Notes under the pieces: model-generated | Seen by the model: only the letters and a program-made list of their open reading frames with translations | Database searches by the model: none | Told to the model about the DNA's origin: nothing | Part shown: positions 23,351 through 34,085 of the stretch, piece by piece | Position numbering within the stretch: the stretch's first letter is position 1 | How the letters are laid out: each line of letters begins with the position of its first letter | NCBI GenBank assembly: GCA_024509875.1 | Contig: JAMPIV010010594.1 | Span: 434,001-498,000, forward strand | DNA length: 64,000 nucleotides | Reading direction: 5' to 3' | Source: Oreohelix idahoensis | Taxonomy: Eukaryota; Mollusca; Gastropoda; Stylommatophora; Oreohelicidae | Translations under genes and position numbers: made by a program

Positions 23351-23848
23351 TAATCTGGACAATCGCACAACATCGCCGACAAGAAAGAAGTTCAAAAGTT
23401 CACCATCTGTAGGGAAAGTTATGGCCTCCGTGTTTTGGGATGAGAAGGGTGTGATTCTTCTGACTTCTTGGAACAGGGAAACACGGTGAATGCAGACCGT
23501 TACATTGAAACTTTGAAGAAGCTTAGAGGTCCTCTTCGGCGACTTTACCCATTAAAAGATCAGAGAACTGCACCACTGTTGCACGATAATGCGACGCCAC
23601 ACACCGCTAAATGCACCATTGATGCGATTGCAGAATTTGGCTGGACATTATTACCACATCCCCCTTACAGTCCCGATCTTGCACCTTCTGACTTCCATCT
23701 AATTGGACCACTGAAAGATCTTCGCGGACATCACTTTGAGGACACCGAGACCCTTAAACGCGCCGACGCCAGTGGTTTAGGAAAAAGGACACAAATTTTT
23801 ACCGTGCGGGGATACATGCCCTTGTGTGAAGATGGAAAAAAACTGTAA
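23351..23848 (+). pseudogene. Mariner transposase, catalytic half
   Basis: Frames at 23340-23489 and 23468-23848 contain SVGKVMASVFWDEKGV, then HDNATPHTA with the second aspartate and SPDLAPSDFHL with the third. Exactly 34 residues lie between the second and third aspartates, the mariner D34D signature. A frameshift near 23470-23490 joins the two frames. The catalytic core reads well, but the gene is dead because of the insertion, the deletion and this shift. Confidence 0.88.
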
Positions 23849-23988
23849 CAAATAATGGAGACTACATTGAGAAATACATTTTTGAAGTTCAGGCTTGGGG
23901 CTACATTTCAATGTGAATTGTATCTGTTTTCTTGCCTATTGAATGAAATTAAAAATTACGAGGCATTACTTTTTTACCGTCCCTCGTA

Positions 23989-24264
23989 TCTCTAGATACT
24001 TCAATCCTACTTTTTGCAGCACAAAATAACCATCACATCACGACTGTATATTGCATACGGTGACAGAATGCACAAATAACCACACAAAAAATCCCCCCCC
24101 CTCCCCTCGAAGAATCAAGCGCACTATTACACTTGTGACCTGGGAAAGCACCACCCCAAGGTAAATGCAGTAAATGAAACAAGCATGTTTTGGCGGGTTA
24201 CTTGCTCATTAAATAAATAATTGTTGGTATAAATGTGAAATAAATCATTCACATATACAACAAT
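23989..24264. other. Unassigned spacer
   Basis: No gene is visible. It holds a C-rich run near 24090-24106 and a TAATAATAATA microsatellite at the right edge that is the simple-repeat tail of the next element. Confidence 0.5.
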
Positions 24265-24560
24265 AATAATATAATAATAATAGCCCCTTCAGTCATAACT
24301 GACTATGGGAATGCGCCCCTGAGGTGGCAGCCCTCAGCTGCTATAACCAGTAACTGCTACTTCCCGTGTTTTGCCGACACCTATAGGGTGAAGCTGGAGT
24401 GTCCTCTCCAGGGCGCGAGCTTGGGCACAGTTATATGGAGATCAAGCTGTTGCCCATGCAGCATGTTCCCCCTCTCCACACAACCGGTAGATCCAAAGGA
24501 ACGGCAGTAGCCGATACAGTTTGGTACCAGCCATGTCGCAGGAGTTGCCAGAATAATGTC
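24265..24560 (-). mobile_element. Short element with LINE-D 3' tail (SINE-like or truncated LINE)
   Basis: Read on the minus strand, it ends with CATTCCCATAGTCAGTTATG, then ACTGAAGG and an ATT-type microsatellite. LINE-D at 61.5 kb ends with the same tail. Upstream of the tail the sequence does not match LINE-D over the part I could compare. A shared 3' tail on an otherwise different short element is the pattern of a SINE mobilised by a LINE, though a diverged truncated LINE is possible. Confidence 0.55.
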
Positions 24561-25490
24561 GAATCGACATTAGAACATATACAACATGATACAGCAAACT
24601 ATACCAATATATAAAAGACTGTTAAAAAAGAACCAAAGCAATAAAAACAGTATATATCATTTACAAAATGATGTCAGTACACTACAATAACAAAAATACC
24701 AAACCACTATACACTACACAGAAATGAATACCAACATTTTAAACTCCACAAAGACAAGAGCAGCATACATTATACTGAAAATAATACCTAATATCATTTG
24801 GAAAACTATAGGAATATATTAACAACTATACAGAAAACAGTACAAACACATCAAATAGATAACAGTAGAAATACATCATAACACATACAAAAAACATTAA
24901 TAAATCATACCACATACAAAGAACATCAATATTTCATATACCATAATGAAACAACGCACACACAGAAAACAGCACCATTTATTATACAACACACAGACAG
25001 CAATATACACCACTGAATACATACAGAAAACAGTAGCTATACATCAAGAAATAGAACCAGCAAACTACCCAGAAAACAGTGTCAGAGGATTACACATCAC
25101 ATAGGCTAAAAAACAAAACATGACATAACTATAACAACATTCAAACAACAACAACAACAAATAATGAACAATACATAGTAAACTGCCAACAGCAATAATA
25201 TATTATATTAAAAAAGTAATACAAAATACAACACATACCATCAATGCTGATACACCACAGACAAGAATACAACATACCAAGAAATAGTAACAAAACATCA
25301 GACATAAAGCAATACCAGCACATCATATATCATACCAGCAACAACAAAATAAACACTCAAACATCCCTAATCTCACAAAACATGTATTACAACAGAAGAC
25401 AGAAAATGCTGCCAAAATTTCACAAGCCTAAATAAAGAAAACACACTGAGGAAAAAAAATGACAGCATAATATGCCAGTACTAGCTCTGG
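24561..25490. other. A- and C-rich, G-poor stretch with degenerate repeats
   Basis: The plus strand is mostly A, C and T, with very few G. Imperfect repeats of ACATACAGAAAACAGTA recur near 24830, 24965, 25020 and 25070. It looks like a degenerate satellite or an A-rich retroelement body. No open frame with a family resemblance was found. Confidence 0.45.
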
Positions 25491-25690
25491 AATACCCATA
25501 GTAAAAGAAACAGAGGGACAGCCAATAAACACATGGAGTAGGAAATTCTAAGACAGACTTTAAAAATGATTGGAAAGAACATCAATGGATGGCACAGAAC
25601 AGAATAGCTTGGTGTGAGTAAGTTGGATACATATGCTTCAGAGTGTGGTGAAGGGTAATAATAATGATGATGATGATGAATGTCAACACA
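25491..25690 (+). mobile_element. LINE C-terminal fragment with ATG-repeat tail
   Basis: Frame fragments around 25510-25640 resemble the C-terminal LINE motif (a GxPxNTWS-type stretch, then WHRTE near 25590) with stops. They are followed by an AATAATAATGATGATGATGA tail at 25657-25680. The same kind of tail follows LINE fragments near 40.37 and 60.16 kb. Only the last about 60 codons remain. Confidence 0.5.
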
Positions 25691-28048
25691 TTACACATTA
25701 TGTTGTGAATAACCAGACATAACAGGAGCAAGAACAAAACAATAACAACAATATACACAAAGGCAGCTAACAATAAATGGCTGCTCCAGTCAACACCAAA
25801 ATATGACAAGAATGCTAAAAGACCTTACCTGAAGACAGACGTGGAAGGTTTGCTGTTGAGCCACCAGAGCAAATACCACACGTTCTGACCTAACTGATGT
25901 CAACAGATCAGCCGTTGTGGCTTGAAGACTTCAGCAAATTGTCAGGTAAGTCAACAACACAGGAGATACTCGTTCATTGCTGTGCCCTTGTGGTAAGCAA
26001 CTGTTTAAACAGAATATAATGGCTCCATCGATGATTTAGCACAAATAAAATCCAGTTATGGTGTTTATAAATCCAAAAGTGGGTAGTCTGGTTTAGAAGT
26101 GCACAATCTGCCTCACTGCTGCAATGTAGGAATAGACACAAGTTTGTCAGCTGCAGTATTAGGACATTAACATACCGCTATCACTACAACAATTCAAATA
26201 GATTAAAAAAATAACAAATTTTAAATGGTGTGAGTATTAAAAAAGAGCTCTACAACAGAAGTAGGAAGCTTCCGTTAACAACTTGTTCAGCCAGAGCAAA
26301 AACAAACAATAAAACATAAAGAGAAAATAAACAATTGTAAACATGAAGATAAGGAAAAGAAGGTACATAAATTGGCAGGAAAAACTGTTGTTTATAAAAG
26401 TATAGAATAAAAACGAAATTAAAATATACAAAACACACAAATGACATTAAAAGAATAAATGAAACAGAAATAAGTAGTCTCGTCACTAACTATGCTGCTG
26501 TGAAAAGTCTCTGAAATGTCTCTCACAGGGATCACCAGCCGATGTAGAATCACGGGGAAACTAACTTATCTCAACATCAGAAAGAAGAGCAGGCTAATGG
26601 TGACACAATGTATCTTCACATGTCATCAATGGGAATACAAAGTTTCAGCCATTCAGCGTTTTATCTGCTTGAGCTATCAAATTTTAAAGATATATTATTG
26701 TTGTTTAATTAGGGCTGGTCAGCTTGTCACCCTTTCACAGAAGCATCCTTGGTATTATCTACGATGTTGATCTAGGCTTTTCCTGCAATTCTGAAACGTA
26801 TTAGTTGGAAGTCATGAACTCTGGTTTGTCCCAGGCATTCTATCCCAGCCTGGCATGCATTTAAAGGATCCTCACACCTGGTTTCGAGATAGAAGGGGGA
26901 AAAAGTGGTGTGTCTGTGTGTGCACGAGTGTGGCACATTGTGTATTTTCCAGCATTCATTGGGGGCTTTCCAAATATGCAGTGCTAAAATGCTGTGCTCT
27001 GGTTCGTAGCTCTTCCAAGGAATCATCATGTCCTGCAAAGAGCCGCTTCCCAGCTCCCCTCACTTGTCCATTGTGAGTGTCACAGAATGACCTCGAAACT
27101 TTTCATTTCTTGTGCCATCCCGTAATTCATTTTGTGCTCTTCACGTTCTATTTTCCTACCTCGGACAATATTTGGTATTTTCGAGTCATTGTTTACACTT
27201 CTTCCTGTAATAATTCGTCATGTCTGTTTACCTGATCATCCCTGCTGAGAGAGTAGACAGGTGTTGTAATATTGAACAACAGTCATGTTGGTTAATTCTC
27301 GTGTACCAAACATGGGCGCTGGATTAACACATAGATCGCCCCGGGAGTTGCTTATCGCTGATTTGGCTATAGTGATTTCCTAATTTCTCTTGTTGAAAGA
27401 ACACAATTCATATGGTCACACAATGAATGTTTGTTTGCACAGGTATAGGCCAGTAAATTATCCACGTGGTGACATATTGTAGACATGCACCTGAAAGACG
27501 GAATGTTGTAATAACTTCAGGGAAGATATGATCAGTAATAAATTCAGGAAGTTGTGAGTTGTAAATGTGATAATCCTGGATGTAAAATCACACTGCCTTA
27601 TATGGAGAATGACCATTTGAATTTCACAAATATATGAGTCACACAGAAAGTTCTATGAGGAAAGTTATCATAACACACATGATTGAATACAATTGGCTGG
27701 GCAATTATAGATGTTATAAACAGCACTTCTGATTGGGGCCTGTGTGACAAAACGTCTGAACATGCTCTTTTGTGTGATCTCTCACACCTTCAGCCCTCCA
27801 GCAGTATCCTTTCTTTTCATTTTTCTCACTCATCGCTTTTATTTGGCATAAATCATGCCTTTTCATTCATTATTTTCACTATTTTGCTCTATGCTGGACA
27901 TAGCATGGTGAAGTCTCTAACACGCCACTCCCCTATGGCAGTATTTGCTACGGGAGTAATTCATATCTTATTGTTTTACACTTCACTCCCAGACTGTTGT
28001 TACGCTCCGCCAGGTTTGGTGACCCGGCCGGTGATAATATTTTATCGC
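25691..28048. other. Unassigned DNA with a diverged dispersed repeat
   Basis: No credible gene was found. The part at about 26740-27000 shares patches such as CCTTGGTATTATCTAC and GATCTAGGCTTTTCCTG with 31935-32110, so it is a partial third copy of the unit described at 29.8-34.1 kb. A CCTATGGCAGTATTTGCTAC motif near 27933 also recurs elsewhere in the window. Confidence 0.5.
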
Positions 28049-28055
28049 ATAATCC

Positions 28056-29271
28056 ATCTGGATTCCGAGCTAACCGAAGTACTCAAGACCCAATCTTCAC
28101 ACTCAGACAGCTGAGTGAAAAGGCCCTTGAGTATAAGAGTGAGATCCATCTTTGTTTCATAGATCTGGAAAAGGCATTTGACAGGGTCCCCTGGAGCAAA
28201 CTTTGGGACTATTTGGCAAGGAAGAACATTCCAGCACCTCTGATTCATGCTATACAGAGCTTCTACAAGTCTTGCAGAAATTATGTGAGGACAGCAAACC
28301 ATAAGTCAGAAGAGTTCAGGACCACTACTGGTTAAGACAAAGTGATATCCTGTCACCTTATCTTTTCATACTCCTCATGGACGATGTCATCAAGTCATGT
28401 AAGGAGAGAACAAGAAAGTATTCAGTGGGGTACTGGAAGATGAGACAGGTCTGTATTTCAGAGCTGGCACTTGCTGATGATGTTGCCCTGATTGCTAAAT
28501 CAGAGGCACATCTCCAATCCAACCTGCAAGTCTGGAAGGATGAGCTGGAGAAGAGAGGGATGGTCATAAGCAGATCTAAAACAAAATCCATGGTGATATC
28601 ACGAGAAGAAAGAAGACATCAGATTAAGCTGGGAGAACATTTCCTGGAGCAGGTCGACCACTTTAAATACCTCGGAGATATTATAGACCGAAAGGGAGGC
28701 ATCAAAGAAGAGTTGGCCACTCGAAAAGCAACAGCTGGGGGACTTTTTCAGGCCATAAATTGAGGATTCCTCAGCAAGAGAGAGGTTGGTAAGAAAACGA
28801 AGATGGCTGTATACCGCTCCACCTATGTCCCAGTCTTGACACATGGATGCGAGTCATGGGCAATGACTACAACCCACAAAAGCCAGATCTAAACCTCAGA
28901 AATGAGGTATCTGAGGAAGGTGGTTGAAGTAACAAGAAGAGACATGGTCCGCAACCAGACGATACGTCACGGCCTAAAATCCCACCCCCTGCAGACCCAA
29001 GTAGAACAGTCCCAACTAAGATGGTTTGGCCATGTCTGCAGAATGGGAGAAGATCGGCTACCACGACAAGCATGGGAAACAAAGAGCCAGAGATCCAGAC
29101 CCCCAGTACGACCCAGAGTCCGCTGGGAGGACAACATTAGACAATCTTTGAAGGACCGAGGACTAGAATGGAACAAGGCCAGGAGGAAGACAGCCGATAG
29201 GATAGTCTGGCGCTCTCTCTTCCAAACCTCTACACCTCACAGCAGAAGGTAAACGACTAAGTAAGTAAGTA
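28056..29271 (+). mobile_element. LINE-2 copy 2: 5'-truncated RT and C-terminal domain
   Basis: The sequence begins inside RT with SGFRANRSTQD and FIDLEKAFDRVPW, has the catalytic LADDVALIAK, then the thumb and the C-terminal LRWFGHVCRM and RPRVRWEDN. It ends with a TAAG tail. The TSD ATAATCC lies at 28049-28055 and 29272-29278. At least three stops or frameshifts (near 28335, 28760 and 28890) make it a pseudogene. It has a single copy of the 168-bp unit duplicated in copy 1. Confidence 0.88.
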
Positions 29272-29278
29272 ATAATCC

Positions 29279-29789
29279 GTCTGACCACCTGTGGAAATGT
29301 GTCGGTCAAACATTTGACCCCATTGGAAAGCTGTTGATCGTGTTGACACAAGCTTGTATTGTGCGTACGATGAAAGAAGACAACAATGTCTGACCAGACA
29401 TCTGTCTGGCGGAGGCATGCAGATAAAGTGGATAATTAGATAATCTGTCGGGGTAGACATCTGGGCAGAAGACAATATGCCAGGAACACATGGTCACAAT
29501 ATTGTGATAGACAGGTGAGCCGAAAGTCTTATGTAACGATATGACATCACTGTTGTAAGAGGCCATGCATGTATATTAAATTTAATATTTTCAATTACAC
29601 GTGGGATCAGCAATGATAAAACTTCCCCACCCAAACAGTGCTAGATAGATTTCATTGGTTCGCCAGAACCTACAGTGAATTGATTGGAACATTCAGCGGA
29701 AACACAGCTGGGATTTGAAACTAAGGATTATGAGATTTACTGTAGAAATCAGACAGAGAACAGCGCAGACTGCATCGCAGCATCAACTA
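29279..29789. other. Unassigned spacer
   Basis: No gene or repeat could be assigned. The minus-strand open frames here overlap one another and show no family motif. Confidence 0.45.
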
Positions 29790-31330
29790 AACACCTCCTA
29801 CAAGCCAGAGGAAAGAGGATAGGACTTACAATTCCACAACTATAAGTACCAGATAGAGTATTGGGCAATTTTGGAATTTACAAGTAAACCCGCAATTTTA
29901 ATACAAGACTGGAAACTTGGGAATTTTATCACAAGTCAGAGAGGAATTCTAATCACAGTTCTCCCAGGCCAGGAATTCGCAGAACACCAGCCGTCAGAGG
30001 AATTAACTCATATTTCCAGACCTAAGTGATCTCAAAGCTCTAATATAGAGCTGTGTCCATTCTAAATCTATGCCAGGAGAAGTGTGCATTCCCAAAATTT
30101 TGAGGTAAGTGTAAACAATTTATTTACTAATGTAAGTTCTACAAGTTTCCTGCTAAGTGGTTATATACGAGGCTGGCAACCTCAACATATGAAAATAGTA
30201 CATACATGAACCACTACTGCCAGAGCTGGTGATTGTTTCTGACTAGTCGTGCGGGGAAACCTGACAGCAGAGATGACCCCAGAACTCAGATGGGTGTAAG
30301 GACGAGTAATGAGTGATGATTACATCACTTGTGCCTAAAGTGTATAGGATCATTTTGTGAGATTTATATACCTTTTTTAATTGTAATTCAGGCAGATCGT
30401 TATTCACGCACTCCAGATGCAATTTACTAGTTGACACCCAGAAGGATATTGGTGAATTTTCATCATATTCCCCGAGTTGTAACTCAGATACCTCGTTGTG
30501 CGCTCGGGAATTTAATTCTTCCGAGAGGTTAACATTGGTGGATGGAGCGCATGAAAATGGGCCTGTTAGTTTGTGGAGAACAAATATATTCAGCAGAAGG
30601 CATTTGTTTTTTTCTATTTGTCACAGTTCGTGGTTACAAGCCATCAGACATAAGCACTGAAGTTCCTACACCCCTAGTGTGAGAGAAGAGTATCAACACT
30701 AAACCGCCTACAGTGGATGAGTTATGTAGAGAAGTGTACTCATCACCATAAAGAAGTGACGGAAACCACAGCTGCAGGACTCATCTGGAGCTAAGTTTTT
30801 GTGTATCAGGCTACAGCAAAAATCAAAGACATTCTAAAGCCCATTCTAAACCTCAGTGAGGAAACTTTAATTTCAATTCTCACCAAATTTTCCATATTTA
30901 TTTTCCCATGTTAAAGACTAATTGACTATTAAATTTGTTGTATGTCATTTTAAACTAAACAATAATAGTTGATTCAGTATATGTACGAAAGCAAACGTAT
31001 GAGCCAGTCTTTCTTGATAAATACATATATATAAATATAGAGCCGTTACTTATAAGAGGGCATTCGTTGGATTACTCCAACTGGGGGCTTGAACGGGCCA
31101 GAACCATTGCATAAACCCATCACAAAAGGCGACAGACCAGATAATAAGTTAACAGATTTGCTCAGCCCTTAAGCAGTGTTTGTTCTTGACTTCTGGGAAT
31201 ATCTTGTGACGGCTCCCCTAAGGTAGAAGCGCCATTCATCTTCTATCTACATCTTTGCCAAGAGTAATCTTGCGAGAAGATAGATACATTGGACGACCTA
31301 CTTTTAGATACGCTTGCATTGTGACCATTA
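29790..31330 (+). repeat. Diverged tandem unit, copy 1 (possible LTR plus leader)
   Basis: Blocks recur in the same order in copy 2: AGGCTGGCAAC with ATATGAAAATAGTA, AAAGTGTATA with ATCATTTTGTG, AGAGGTTAACATTGGTGG, AAAGACTAATTGA, and TAGAAGCGCCATTCATCTTC. A TGGGGGCTTGAACGGG stretch near 31083 resembles a proline-tRNA primer site. The unit may be an old LTR with its leader, but neither termini nor coding sequence confirm it. Confidence 0.5.
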
Positions 31331-32916
31331 GTGGACCACTACTGCAAAGCAAGGGGAGGAAATCCCGTGACAGCCTGTTCAGATTGTAACAATCACGTGC
31401 GTGGGACGAAAGTTGCAATATAATCTGACACTTTCACTGGTTTAGAGCACTGTGAAATTCACCTCGTCATAAAGACAGCCAGCTAGCCAGAGTAAGGAAT
31501 AGGATTAGAATTCCATTTATCGGACGGACCTGATTTGGGCATCTTGTGGACTTATATCCCAGGAAAACTCTAGCTACATTAACACAGAAAGCCAGAATCC
31601 TAGGAATCTGAACACAAAGTCAGAGTGGGAGCCTAGTGTGTGGTAATACTCCTGACCGTGTGTAAGAGGCATTTTAAACAAGTTGCCTTATCTATTTCTC
31701 TGAGCCAGGAGTCAGTATTCCTAAAGAGATTTTAGGTCGGTGGTACCAGTTGAAGGTGTTATCTCTGGAACAAAGTGTGTGGTATAAGTGGCCTGCTGTC
31801 AGCACTAGACACTATTATCAGACGGGTCTTGAAGATGCTGGACCAGCTTCGTGATTACTCCCTGATTGTTGTTGTTGTTGAACTAGGACTGCTGAGCTTT
31901 TCACTCTTTTGCAGCCAATACCAAGCTGAAGACTCCTTGGTATTATCTACACTGTAGATCTAGGCTTTTCCTGTGGCTTTTCTGCCATTCCGACACGTGC
32001 TGAGTTGAAGTCATGAGCTTCAGTTTGTCCAGCCTAGCCCTCATTCAAAGGATCATCACACAGGTGTCCCAAGCTAGGAGTAAGAAGCGAATGGCATAGT
32101 GTGCATTCCCCATCCAAGGGGGCTCTCAAACTATGCAGGCTGGCAACATCACCATATGAAAATAGTATGCTCATAAACCACTACCGCAAGCACTGGTGTT
32201 TGCTTTATGCTAGTTCGCCCAGGAAAGCGAAAGCAGAAGCAACCCCAGACTCCGAATGGAGCAGTGAGATGATTACCTCAAATGTGCATAAAGTGTATAA
32301 TATCATTTTGTGGTATATATGTACCTTGTTCATTGTAGTTCAGGCACAAATCATTGCACTCACGCTGTCCAAGCACATATTTTCCCATTAAAATACCCAA
32401 AAGAATATTGGTGATTTTTAATCATCTTCCCTGAGTTACGCTGTGTATACTAAAAGAATCTAATTATTCAGAGAGGCTATCATTGGTGGGTGGACAGCGA
32501 GACAATGCGCCTGTTAATCTTCAGCCCACAAATGTACTTAGCAGAGGCATGTGTTCTTTTATTTTTCCTAAAGTTTGTGGTACGAAGTTACACTTACAAG
32601 AGACCAGTCTGAAGTATGAGTCTTCACCACAATCTTGTGATTCAAGAGCTGGGGTCGACACCAACTATCTACAGTGGGCACGGTGTGAAGACACCCACCT
32701 TGACATTAGGAGTGAAGTTGATCTAGACGCCTGTAGAGAAGAGTCCTCATCACAAATGACTTGACAACGACCCATTGCAGTACTCAGCAAGTTAAGTTTT
32801 TGTAACAGGCACAAGCAACGGACAATAATTATCAATCAGTCCCCAATTAAGTCTCAGTGAAGACAATTTTAAAACCCTCTAAAGTCACTTTCATCCATAT
32901 TTATTTAAATTATTAA

Positions 32917-33687
32917 CCCTTTCGCAACGAAGGGTTTTTCATTCCAAATGACAACACCATTTTCAGCTTCGTTCGTTCCCCTGAACGACAGGATAATTGT
33001 AATTTTAGGGGTCATATTTTTAATTTGACTGTAAACAGTTTATCGTAAAAGGAAACCCATTAAAAGTATATTCTGAACCAGACTACACAAACTCTGACCC
33101 TGAATCTGGGTAATCTTTTCATTTAGTGCCGTCGAGTATGTATAATATGTGTATTGAGTCAGCATTAGAATTAGGGTAACCCTAAACCTAACCTCAACCT
33201 TAACTCTAAATGGTACGAAAATACACATATTAAACATACTCGACGGCACTAAAGGTAAAGATTACCAGAATCTCAGTAAAAAGAGTTGTCAGAATCATTC
33301 AAGTTGAATAAATTCAACTCAAACAAGAATTTTCATGCTCTTTTTCCACAAGATGTTTATGGTTCGGCGGTACGGCAGCGTCCATATTTGTGAACTTTCG
33401 CTTTGGTAAAATCACTTATCAGTTCTACTGTATTTGCTAGCAGTAAAATATTTTGTTCGTTTCAAGCTTAGTGGCCAGATTTTTTAATGCTGAATCCGAT
33501 TATGCCCAGCAATTGCCGATACGGTTGTAAACAGAAGAGTTCTGGTGCTTTTAAAATAGGACGTACGCTGTACAGGTGAATGGGAACGAGGTATCGCGCT
33601 ACTTCTGTGACGTACGTGGTACGGCACAGCGACAAAAATTGTGAAGATTTATGCCGTACGGCATACCTCATACTGGTGCTGAAAGGA
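32917..33687. mobile_element. piggyBac-like MITE, 771 bp, TTAA target site
   Basis: TTAA flanks both ends (32913-32916 and 33688-33691). Termini read CCCTTTCGCAACGAAGG and, inward from the right, TCCTTTCAGCACCAG, an imperfect terminal repeat of the CCCTTT type common in piggyBac relatives. Copy 1 of the host unit has an uninterrupted TTAAAGACTAATTG at 30911, the empty site. There is no transposase, so it is non-autonomous. Confidence 0.82.
33109..33266. repeat. Nested foldback with 47-bp arms and telomere-like loop
   Basis: The left arm 33109-33155 is a near-perfect reverse complement of 33220-33266; both contain TTTAGTGCCGTCGAGTATGT or its complement. The loop has TTAGGG, TAA, CCCTAA at 33171-33185 followed by CCTAACC-like repeats. 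It looks like a second small MITE inserted in the piggyBac-like one, though no clear TSD was found. Confidence 0.75.
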
Positions 33688-34085
33688 TTAAAGACTAATT
33701 GATTATTAATTTTGTTATATGTTATTTTACAAATGCATAGTTGATTCAGTTGTTATAGATAAGAGAGTGCATGTATGATCTAAAATCTTTAATATATATA
33801 CATATAGTTACAGCCACAGAGCCAAAAATACTTATAACAGTAATTTCGCTGGATTAAACCAGCTGGGGGCTTGAACAAAAGCCACACAATTGCTTAAAAC
33901 TTCACAAAAGGTGACGGATCATATATATGTTAATAGTGCTCTGCCCTATGGCAGCAGTGTTCTTGACTTCTGAATTATCTTGTGAAAACTGCCTTGAGAT
34001 AGAAGCATCATTATCCTTCTATCTACAACTCTGCCAAGTGTAATCTTGTGCGAAGGTAGACACCTTTGAAGACCCATTTTAGATA

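Larger units (their letters stand above)
22270..23986 (+). mobile_element. Mariner transposon, defective, with nested LINE fragment
   Basis: The terminal inverted repeats begin CGAGGGAAGGTCAAAAAGTA on the left and CGAGGGACGGTAAAAAAGTA (read inward) on the right. TA dinucleotides flank both ends (22268-22269 and 23987-23988), the mariner target. Transposase remnants with a D34D spacing are inside. Length is 1717 bp because about 700 bp of foreign DNA sits inside, while the DNA-binding half is largely deleted. Confidence 0.92.
31470..34085 (+). repeat. Diverged tandem unit, copy 2, carrying a TTAA MITE
   Basis: This is colinear with copy 1 over about 1.8 kb once the 771-bp MITE at 32917-33687 is set aside. 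Similarity is patchy, so the duplication is old. A TGGGGGCTTGAACAAAAG stretch near 33866 matches the primer-site-like position of copy 1. Open frames inside it are short and unconserved between copies. Confidence 0.5.
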
